From the NCBI GenBank assembly GCA_043808035.1, contig JAZDFH010000044.1:1-12817 (forward strand): a stretch of 12,817 nt of DNA. Reading direction: 5' to 3'. The position numbers and the translations under genes are program-made. Position 1 is the first letter of the stretch. Each line of letters begins with the position of its first letter. The notes below the pieces were generated by a model. The model was given only the letters and a program-made list of their open reading frames with translations. It was not told where the DNA came from and searched no databases. Below, one piece after another: positions 5,652-11,681 of this stretch. The DNA comes from JAZDFH01 sp043808035. Its GTDB lineage: Bacteria; Patescibacteriota; Minisyncoccia; UBA6257; Colwellbacteraceae.

Positions 5652-6659
5652 ATGAGGCGTGGAGTGCGGTATATAATTTATTCACTTCTTTTAACCTTAG
5701 GGATACTAGGAGGGATTTTTTTGGGTTCGTATCAAAAAGGATATTTTTCTCATACGTATGTTGCGCAGCAAAATGGAATTGCTCAAATGTTGCCTGAAGG
5801 AGAGAAGGAAATAACTCTATTGTTTGTCGGAGATATAATGCTTTCGCGTGGGGTTGCGTATCAGACTGAGAAAAATGGTGGGGATGGGAGGTATCCGTTT
5901 TTGCGGATTGCCGATGTGGTGCGAGGTGCTGATATTGCTTTTGGTAATCTTGAGGGGCCGCTTTCGGACGTGGGGACAGATGAGCGTAATCTGTATTCGT
6001 TTCGAGCTGATCCGAAGATGATGGAGGGATTGGTATATGCCGGTTTTGACGTGCTTTCTTTGGCGAATAATCATATTGGCGACTGGGGGCATGATGCTCT
6101 TTCGGATACGGTGCTACGGCTGAAGGCGGCGAATATTTTGCCCATTGGCGCGGGCGAAAATTATAGGGAGGCAAATAAGGTTGTTGTCAAAAAAATAGGA
6201 AACACGCGTTTCGGATTTTTGGCGTACACGAATTTGCTACCTGAACGGTTTGTCGCAACGGAGGACAGGGTTGGAGTAAGCGAATGGGGCATAGAGAAGA
6301 TAAAGAAAGATATTACTCTTGCAAAACAAAAATCGGATATTGTTATTGTGTCTTTCCATTGGGGAGAGGAGTACTCAAAGGAGCCTGTAATGTATCAAAA
6401 AGAGTTTGCGCGTGCGTGTATTGATGCGGGAGCTGACATTATTGTCGGGCATCATCCGCATGTCGTGCAACCGGTTGAGCGGTATAAAGATGGAGTGATC
6501 ATGTATAGTTTGGGAAATTTTGTGTTTGATCAAAACTTTTCAAAGGAGACAATGCGAGGATTGATGGTAACGGTACATGTTAAGGAAAAGAAAATCAGTG
6601 ATGTACAACAAAAAACAACTATTATTTCGTCAGGATTTCAGGTTGCTGTGGAAAAATGA
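5652..6659 (+). CDS. Membrane-anchored CapA/PgsA-type metallophosphoesterase-like protein
   Basis: The 335-residue protein has a basic N-terminus and one transmembrane segment (about 8-26), then an extracytoplasmic domain of the poly-gamma-glutamate capsule family (PGA_cap, related to CapA/YwtB), which has a calcineurin-like metallophosphatase fold. Expected metal-site motifs are present in order: FVGDIML (D61), GNLEGPLSD (98-106), LANNHIGDWG (N140, H141), SFHWGEEY (H236), VGHHPHVVQP (H267, H268, H270) and YSLGNFVFD (285-293). CapA acts with CapB/C in Bacillus poly-gamma-glutamate export; no such partners are in this window, so a different surface-polymer or phosphoester role is possible. The length suits a single-domain member with an anchor. 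It is a single-gene unit: a terminator lies before it and another after it. No Shine-Dalgarno is seen. Family firm, substrate unknown. Confidence 0.9.
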   Translation: MRRGVRYIIYSLLLTLGILGGIFLGSYQKGYFSHTYVAQQNGIAQMLPEGEKEITLLFVGDIMLSRGVAYQTEKNGGDGRYPFLRIADVVRGADIAFGNLEGPLSDVGTDERNLYSFRADPKMMEGLVYAGFDVLSLANNHIGDWGHDALSDTVLRLKAANILPIGAGENYREANKVVVKKIGNTRFGFLAYTNLLPERFVATEDRVGVSEWGIEKIKKDITLAKQKSDIVIVSFHWGEEYSKEPVMYQKEFARACIDAGADIIVGHHPHVVQPVERYKDGVIMYSLGNFVFDQNFSKETMRGLMVTVHVKEKKISDVQQKTTIISSGFQVAVEK

Positions 6660-6725
6660 CTCTTTGATTCATCGTTTTTTTATTGCATACTAAGAAGTAG
6701 TTATTTAAAAATAATAAGTATTATA

Positions 6726-6747
6726 AAAAACACCTACGGGTGTTTTT
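6726..6747 (+). terminator. Intrinsic terminator with a UACG tetraloop
   Basis: AAAAACACC (6726-6734) pairs with GGTGTTTTT (6739-6747) around TACG, giving the exceptionally stable C(UNCG)G loop. It follows the capA-like gene and ends only 17 bases before the next ATG, leaving little room for that gene's promoter (TACTTA at 6751-6756 is a weak -10 candidate). It could also attenuate read-through into that gene. Confidence 0.85.
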
Positions 6748-6764
6748 ATGTACTTAAAAGAAAT

Positions 6765-7451
6765 ATGAAAGATTTTTTTCAAAGAGTATGGAAAGTGTTT
6801 CTTTGTACTACACTTTTAATACTCCTTTTTTTTGTTGTTTCTTATGGATATAAGAGATACGACAAAGTTGTACCGGTAACTGTTAAAAAGTCATCTGATA
6901 CTGCAGGAACTACGCCACAGGTGATACAGCTGGAAACTGTTATTGCACAGGATATCCGGATATGTGAATGGCAGGATGGGTGTGTATTCTCTGGCATATT
7001 CTTTATAGTCAATGATGTAAAGACGTGTGTTTCCGTCCCGTCTCGGTTAGAACGAGACGGAATAGACATAACAGAAACGTTAGCCGAACCGACATTTGCC
7101 GGTTGTTCGTATGATGAGACGATGTGTATGTTCTATCTTGTCCCGCAAGAAGGCATAGAAGCATATCATCTTCCTTTTAAAGGAGAAGTGCATCTCGTGT
7201 TACTTGGGGGGAGTACTACGGATAGTACGCCTTCGTCTATATCAATAGAGCTGGTTTCGGAAAGGGAATATTTGTCACGGGTGATTGAATCTCGTGAATT
7301 GCGCATTATTGAACAAATTGAAACTTTAGAACAAGAGAGGATTCTTCATCCTCTTAGTACAAAACAGATAGAAAAGGAAATAATCCATTTACAGAACGAG
7401 CTTGATGCTTTGGAGAAGAAAATGGAATCTTTTATGACTGAAACTATTTGA
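6765..7451 (+). CDS. Unrecognised membrane-anchored protein with five extracytoplasmic Cys and a C-terminal coiled coil
   Basis: I do not recognise a family. The 228-residue protein has one N-terminal transmembrane segment (about 10-28) with basic flanks, and the rest should lie outside the membrane. The middle (about 60-125) holds five Cys residues (67, 73, 88, 114, 121), which could form disulfides, in a beta-rich sequence. A Thr/Ser-rich linker around 150-158 leads to a charged helix with heptad pattern (about 165-225). It is bounded by terminators on both sides and has no Shine-Dalgarno. It sits directly before the giant pilin-like gene, so a role in surface assembly is conceivable, but the strong terminator between them argues against cotranscription. 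Gene reality is supported by a complete frame, coherent topology and the terminator immediately after the TGA stop. Confidence 0.75.
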   Translation: MKDFFQRVWKVFLCTTLLILLFFVVSYGYKRYDKVVPVTVKKSSDTAGTTPQVIQLETVIAQDIRICEWQDGCVFSGIFFIVNDVKTCVSVPSRLERDGIDITETLAEPTFAGCSYDETMCMFYLVPQEGIEAYHLPFKGEVHLVLLGGSTTDSTPSSISIELVSEREYLSRVIESRELRIIEQIETLEQERILHPLSTKQIEKEIIHLQNELDALEKKMESFMTETI

Positions 7452-7455
7452 CCAC

Positions 7456-7482
7456 AAAAGCGATGCATATGCATCGCTTTTT
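7456..7482. terminator. Intrinsic terminator, 26-base perfect palindrome
   Basis: AAAAGCGATGCAT (7456-7468) is followed immediately by its exact complement ATGCATCGCTTTT (7469-7481). In RNA the central bases form the loop and T residues close it. Its symmetry means it can act on either strand. It starts five bases after the TGA of the upstream gene. Confidence 0.9.
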
Positions 7483-7584
7483 GAATTTCTCTAACCTTTG
7501 GTAAAGCTGGAATGTATAGAAAAAATTTCAATTTTTTAGACTGGTGAAGTTATCCCCTAAATTGTAGAAAGAAAAGAAATGTAA

Positions 7585-7593
7585 TGTTATACT
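7585..7593 (+). promoter_or_regulatory. Extended -10 promoter of the giant pilin-like gene
   Basis: TGTTATACT, identical to the element before 2714, ends 11 bases before the ATG at 7605. A TTGTAG at 7563-7568 could act as -35 only with a long 19-base spacer. The predicted mRNA leader is a few bases at most. Confidence 0.6.
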
Positions 7594-7604
7594 ACACTTG
7601 TTAA

Positions 7605-10600
7605 ATGATCAAGAAGATGAAGAAGAGCCGTGGATTCACCTTAATCGAGCTTATCATGTACGTAGGGATATTTGCAGTCAGCATAGCCTTGTTGAGTGGA
7701 ATATTCATGCTTACCGTTAAGGTGAGCACACAAGAGATGAAAGGAGTGGAAGTTTCTCAAGAACTTGAGCATGTCGTAAAGATCATAGAACAGACTATAC
7801 AACACGCGAGTCTTATCGAGAAGACATACGAAGGACTAAGCGAAGCAACACCATGCAACCAATATTGCAGCGTAAAGATACGAACAGAGGACAGCGCGAC
7901 AGATCCAACAGTCATCAGGTCAGATGCAACAGGAGTATACATAAAGAAAGGAGTAGGGAGTGAAGAACAACTCACGAGTTCACATATCAAGATAGACCAG
8001 TTTATCCTAACAAAATACGACATAGCCGGAGGGCACGCGACGTTAGAAGTAAATGCCAGTTTCACCTATGGCGCGGAGAACCCCGAGTTAGCGGTAACGC
8101 GAGCAATCAAATCAGCAATTGGGAGAGTATCGGCAGCGACCTTTGATTCAGACCTTTTGCCTGATATCAATAATTCAAGAGACATTGGACAACCAAGTCC
8201 AGAGTTAAAATGGAAGAACGTGTTTTTAAGCGGGATATTCGGATTAGGGACGTATAACGTAGACCCTGGCGGAGGTATTGAAGGATCTTTGTATTACAAC
8301 ACCGTGGATGGCGCGGTGAAGGTGCATGATGGGAGTTCATGGAAGGGTGTTGGAGGTGTATGGACAAAGACGGGATCTGATATTTATTTTGATAGTGGTA
8401 ATGTGGGGATTGGGACAACGAATCCAGGAAATCAACTCACAATTCAGCAACTGGCGAGTGGCAATAAAGCGTCACTTTTATCCGTTGATCAAATGGCTCT
8501 CTCGCAGCTTGAAGGAGGCGCGTATTTTGGCCGTGTCGGCATAAAAGAAAATCAATGGGGATTAACCGATTATGGAAAAACATGGACCCAAAAGACGAGT
8601 GATACGACGAGAAACTGGCGCGGAGTAGCAATGTCGAGTGATGGAAAAATTCAAACAGCAACTGTAGATGGTGGTTATATTTATGGATCAACAGATTATG
8701 GAAATACGTGGGCTCAAAAGACGAGTGATGCAACACGAAATTGGTATGGAGTAGCGATGTCGAGTGATGGAAAAATTCAGACGGCAATTGTTTCTACTGG
8801 TTATATATATGGATCAACAGATTATGGAGATACATGGGTCCAAAAAACCAGTGATACGACTCGATTATGGAGAGGTGTCGCAATGTCGAGTGATGGAAAA
8901 ATTCAAACTGCTATTGTAAGCGGAGGCTATATTTACGGTTCCACTGACTATGGTAATACATGGGCACAGCGAACTAGCGACACTACGAGAAATTGGTATA
9001 GTATAGCGATGTCTAGCGACGGCAAAATTCAAACTGCGGGTGGCGTTGGTACTTATATTTATGGTTCTAATGACTATGGTAACACGTGGACGCAAAGAAC
9101 GAGTGATACTACAAGAGATTGGTATAATAGTATTGCAATATCGAGCGATGGGAAGATTCAAATTGCTGGCGCTGAGAATGGCTATATTTATGGTTCAATA
9201 GATTATGGCACTACATGGACGCAAAAAATTGGTAGTACGGGAAGATGGAGAGGTGTCACGATGTCGAGTGATGGGAGGATTCAGACTGCTGGTGCATATA
9301 CAGATTATGTTTACGTTTCTGTGAATTATGGTAATACATGGGTGCAATCGAGTGACGCCACACGAAATTGGTATGGAATAGCAATATCGAGTGATGGAAG
9401 GACTCAAACGGCAGCTGTTTTTGGTGGCTATATCTACCGTTCAGTTGCGAGCGCGTATACATTGAGCAATATTGGTATTGGGACAACAAATCCGCGGGCA
9501 AAACTTGATGTATCGGATATTATAACATCATCGATTGCTTTTTCTCAGGGTACAACAGTCTCGTCTCTTTACGGATTTAATTCTATGTTGAATCTAACCA
9601 GTAATCTTGGTATACGTAACACAACATTTGCTAAAGCATCAGCAATACTGAATCCGAATATTGATTTAGTTAATGTTGGCACAATCCAGGCAGGGCAAAC
9701 ACATTTAAGATCAGGAGGCACCTTCGCGGCAAAAGTTGATTATGCTACTGGAACAAGTCCACGCACTGTTTCCATTGGTGACGTAAATGGGGACGGTAAT
9801 AACGATTTAGCTGTTGTGAATTTGAATTCTGCTACAATTTCAGTATTTATAAACAACGGCAATGGCACGTTTGCGGCAAAGGTTGACTATGCTACTGGAA
9901 CAAGTCCGTGTACTATTTCCATTGGTGACTTAAATGGAGATGGGAAAAACGATTTAGCTGTAACCAACTATGATTCTGCTACAATTTCAGTATTTATAAA
10001 CAACGGCAATGGCACGTTTGCGGCAAAGGTTGACTATACTACAGGCACGAACCCACACACTGTTTCCATTGGTGACGTAAATGGAGATGGGAAAAACGAT
10101 TTAGCTGTAACCAACTATAATTCTGCTACAGTTTCAGTGTTTATGAATAACGGCAATGGCACATTTGCAGTAAAGGTTGATTATACTACAGGCACAAATC
10201 CACGTACTGTTTCCATTGGTGACGTAAATGGAGATGGGAATAACGATTTAGCTGTTGCTAATTATACTTCTTTAACTGTTTCTGTGTTTATGAATAATGG
10301 TAATGGTACGTTTGCAGGGAAGGTTGATTATGCGCTTGGATCGAATGTATTGTCAGTTTGCGTTAGTGACTTAAATGGAGATGGTAATAATGATTTAGCT
10401 GTAACAAGAACTGCTTCTGTTGTTTCCATTCTTTTAAACAACGGCAATGGCACGTTTGCAGTAAAGGTTGATTATACTACAGGCACAAACCCAAACATTG
10501 TTTCCATTGGTGACTTAAATGGAGACGGAAAAAACGATTTAGCTGTTGTTAACTCAACTTCTAATACTGTATCAGTTCTTATAAACAATGGTAATGGCAC

Positions 10601-11159
10601 ATTCGCAGCGAAGGTTGATTATGGAACAGGAGCGGTTTCACTTTCTGTTTCTATGGGAGATTTGAATGGCGATGGTAAGAATGATTTAGTTGTTGCAAAT
10701 CAGAATGTTCCTACCGTATCAGTGTTTATGAATAATTCTACAACAATCTTTTTTGCTAATGCTGCCAATGGAAGAGTTGGGATAGGAACGGATAATCCAC
10801 AAGCTAAATTGCACGTTGCCGGAGTAGTAGGAACTGATGGTATTATGTTTCCCGATGGGACATTACAAAAAACTGCGGCAGGAGGAGGAAGCTTTGGGGC
10901 ATGGTTATCAAGATCAAGAAATACTACCTACCAAGCGGCAACAGATGGTTTTGTTGTTGCATATACTGATAATTCATCAGGTGGTGGTGGTCAATTAGAA
11001 GGGTTAACAGATAGTAATAATCCTCCAACAACAAGACGGACGTGGAGTGTGGATGTCTGGAGTGGACAACAGGGAGGAATCAGTTTTCCTGTTCGTGTAG
11101 GAGATTATTGGAGAGTTAATAGTGGCTCAGGTGATGTCTTTTGGCTACCTTTTCAATAA
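7605..11159 (+). CDS. Giant type IV pilin-like adhesin with two seven-repeat propeller regions
   Basis: The 1184-residue protein opens with a class III signal: basic MIKKMKKSRG, predicted cleavage between G10 and F11, then FTLIELIMYVGIFAVSIALL with the conserved Glu at mature position 5. PilD-type processing and placement in a type IV pilus or pseudopilus is thus expected. Residues about 30-180 resemble a minor-pilin head with C84 and C88. DIGQPSPELKWKNVFLSG (about 193-210) and GSLYYNTVDGAVKVHDG (227-243) are motifs common in phage tail fibres. Then come seven BNR-like repeats (321-613), seven FG-GAP/VCBS repeats (705-1046), FPDGTLQKTAA, and a cap (about 1097-1184) rich in aromatic residues and ending FWLPFQ. 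A GIGT motif sits at residues 267, 623 and 1058, between modules. Ordinary pilins have about 150 residues. An adhesin that binds a host cell or polymer is inferred. No Shine-Dalgarno; no pilus assembly genes nearby. Confidence 0.9.
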   Translation: MIKKMKKSRGFTLIELIMYVGIFAVSIALLSGIFMLTVKVSTQEMKGVEVSQELEHVVKIIEQTIQHASLIEKTYEGLSEATPCNQYCSVKIRTEDSATDPTVIRSDATGVYIKKGVGSEEQLTSSHIKIDQFILTKYDIAGGHATLEVNASFTYGAENPELAVTRAIKSAIGRVSAATFDSDLLPDINNSRDIGQPSPELKWKNVFLSGIFGLGTYNVDPGGGIEGSLYYNTVDGAVKVHDGSSWKGVGGVWTKTGSDIYFDSGNVGIGTTNPGNQLTIQQLASGNKASLLSVDQMALSQLEGGAYFGRVGIKENQWGLTDYGKTWTQKTSDTTRNWRGVAMSSDGKIQTATVDGGYIYGSTDYGNTWAQKTSDATRNWYGVAMSSDGKIQTAIVSTGYIYGSTDYGDTWVQKTSDTTRLWRGVAMSSDGKIQTAIVSGGYIYGSTDYGNTWAQRTSDTTRNWYSIAMSSDGKIQTAGGVGTYIYGSNDYGNTWTQRTSDTTRDWYNSIAISSDGKIQIAGAENGYIYGSIDYGTTWTQKIGSTGRWRGVTMSSDGRIQTAGAYTDYVYVSVNYGNTWVQSSDATRNWYGIAISSDGRTQTAAVFGGYIYRSVASAYTLSNIGIGTTNPRAKLDVSDIITSSIAFSQGTTVSSLYGFNSMLNLTSNLGIRNTTFAKASAILNPNIDLVNVGTIQAGQTHLRSGGTFAAKVDYATGTSPRTVSIGDVNGDGNNDLAVVNLNSATISVFINNGNGTFAAKVDYATGTSPCTISIGDLNGDGKNDLAVTNYDSATISVFINNGNGTFAAKVDYTTGTNPHTVSIGDVNGDGKNDLAVTNYNSATVSVFMNNGNGTFAVKVDYTTGTNPRTVSIGDVNGDGNNDLAVANYTSLTVSVFMNNGNGTFAGKVDYALGSNVLSVCVSDLNGDGNNDLAVTRTASVVSILLNNGNGTFAVKVDYTTGTNPNIVSIGDLNGDGKNDLAVVNSTSNTVSVLINNGNGTFAAKVDYGTGAVSLSVSMGDLNGDGKNDLVVANQNVPTVSVFMNNSTTIFFANAANGRVGIGTDNPQAKLHVAGVVGTDGIMFPDGTLQKTAAGGGSFGAWLSRSRNTTYQAATDGFVVAYTDNSSGGGGQLEGLTDSNNPPTTRRTWSVDVWSGQQGGISFPVRVGDYWRVNSGSGDVFWLPFQ
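8403..8426 (+). other. GIGT motif 1 (VGIGTTNP), joint before the first propeller
   Basis: Residues 267-274 of the giant pilin read VGIGTTNP followed by GNQLTI. It marks the end of the tail-fibre-like linker and precedes the BNR-like repeats. The pattern is familiar from bacterial tail-fibre-like and surface proteins; its exact structural role is not established. Confidence 0.8.
8565..9443 (+). repeat. Seven tandem BNR/sortilin-like repeats, about 126 bases each
   Basis: Residues 321-613 hold seven repeats of 41-43 residues. The consensus is TDYGNTWxQKTSDTTRNW, then xGVAMSSDGKIQTA, then GGYIYGS. The SxDxGxTW element and the SSDG turn are the hallmark of BNR/Asp-box and YCF48-like propeller blades. 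The first four copies are exactly 42 residues and the most alike; the last three have one-residue insertions or deletions and more substitutions. Seven copies suit one closed seven-bladed beta-propeller. Confidence 0.88.
9471..9494 (+). other. GIGT motif 2 (IGIGTTNP), joint between the propellers
   Basis: Residues 623-630 read IGIGTTNP followed by RAKLDVSD. It sits about ten residues after the last BNR-like repeat and opens the roughly 75-residue linker leading to the FG-GAP repeats. Confidence 0.8.
9717..10742 (+). repeat. Seven tandem FG-GAP/VCBS repeats, 147 bases each
   Basis: Residues 705-1046 hold seven repeats of 49 residues (the fifth is 48). Each starts GTFAxKVDY, carries the calcium-binding loop D-x-NGDG-x-ND followed by LAV, and ends SVFxNNGN. 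Such repeats form the blades of integrin-alpha-like seven-bladed propellers. DNA copies are very close: 65 consecutive bases at 9826-9890 are identical to 9973-10037, one repeat unit away. Copies 1-4 are most alike; copy 5 and copy 7 have diverged most. Confidence 0.92.
10776..10799 (+). other. GIGT motif 3 (VGIGTDNP), joint before the C-terminal cap
   Basis: Residues 1058-1065 read VGIGTDNP followed by QAKLHVAG and, ten residues on, FPDGTLQKTAA. It sits just after the seventh FG-GAP repeat and introduces the C-terminal domain. Confidence 0.8.
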
Positions 11160-11205
11160 TTTTTGTAGAAAATTTTTTTTAAAAATAATATTTTTTGGTA
11201 TTATC

Positions 11206-11211
11206 TATAAT
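11206..11211 (+). promoter_or_regulatory. Consensus -10 box of the rpiB gene
   Basis: A perfect TATAAT ends eight bases before the ATG at 11220. The preceding bases (11160-11200) are almost pure A/T with an AU-only hairpin (AAAAAT 11181-11186, ATTTTT 11190-11195), the only candidate 3' signal for the giant gene. No clear -35 is present. Confidence 0.55.
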
Positions 11212-11219
11212 AGAAGATT

Positions 11220-11660
11220 ATGCATATTTATATCGGCGCGGATCACCGAGGATTCCAATTAAAAAAGCTTATACAAGAATATTTGATACAAAAAGGATAT
11301 CACGTTATTGACGTAGGCAGTTATGAGTATAATGAAAATGATGATTATCCCGATTATGCGAAGAAAGTTGCGCGCGGCGTAGCGGAAAATTTTGAAGATA
11401 ATCGTGGTATTGTAATCTGCGGTTCCGGTATAGGAGTTAGTATTGTCGCGAACAGACACAAAGGGATTCGTGCGTTTATCCCACTCTCTGTTGAACATGC
11501 CGTTTTGGCACGAAAACACAATGATACGAATGTGATTGCCTTTGCCGCCGATTTTATGAATTTTGACGATATCAAGAGTATTTTAGATGTGTGGCTTACA
11601 ACACCCTTCTCCTGCGATGTACGGCATAAACGGCGGATTCGTGCGATGGATAATATCTAA
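11220..11660 (+). CDS. rpiB: Ribose-5-phosphate isomerase B (RpiB/LacAB family)
   Basis: A 146-residue cytosolic enzyme of the usual RpiB length that interconverts ribose-5-phosphate and ribulose-5-phosphate in the non-oxidative pentose phosphate pathway. Family motifs are complete: IGADHRGFQLK at 5-15 (D8, H9), DYPDYA at 42-47, the active-site loop ICGSGIGVSIVANRHKGIRA with catalytic C67, RKHNDTNVIAF with H100, and a C-terminal RHKRRI. The loop has GSG where many members have GTG, a mild change. The related LacA/LacB isomerases act on galactose-6-phosphate but normally come as a pair, so RpiB is the better call. Promoter and start are eight bases apart; the histidine kinase gene follows after 21 bases and could be cotranscribed, though it has its own -10-like box. 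Confidence 0.95.
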   Translation: MHIYIGADHRGFQLKKLIQEYLIQKGYHVIDVGSYEYNENDDYPDYAKKVARGVAENFEDNRGIVICGSGIGVSIVANRHKGIRAFIPLSVEHAVLARKHNDTNVIAFAADFMNFDDIKSILDVWLTTPFSCDVRHKRRIRAMDNI

Positions 11661-11667
11661 TGAGCAC

Positions 11668-11673
11668 TATAGA
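11668..11673 (+). promoter_or_regulatory. Candidate -10 box of the histidine kinase gene
   Basis: TATAGA lies in the 21-base gap after rpiB and ends eight bases before the ATG at 11682, the same spacing as at rpiB. It is a weaker match to consensus, so read-through from rpiB is equally possible. Confidence 0.35.
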
Positions 11674-11681
11674 TTAATATT

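Noticed and set aside
5596..6174. Long open frame on the minus strand (192 codons) inside the capA-like gene
   Set aside because: It is antisense to a well-conserved family protein, its translation is Pro/His/Gln-rich without any recognisable domain, and no promoter or start context supports it.
8565..10742. Regular repeats considered as a CRISPR array or minisatellite
   Set aside because: Periods of about 126 and 147 bases are whole codons in one open frame and encode known propeller-type repeats; there are no short identical repeats with unique spacers.
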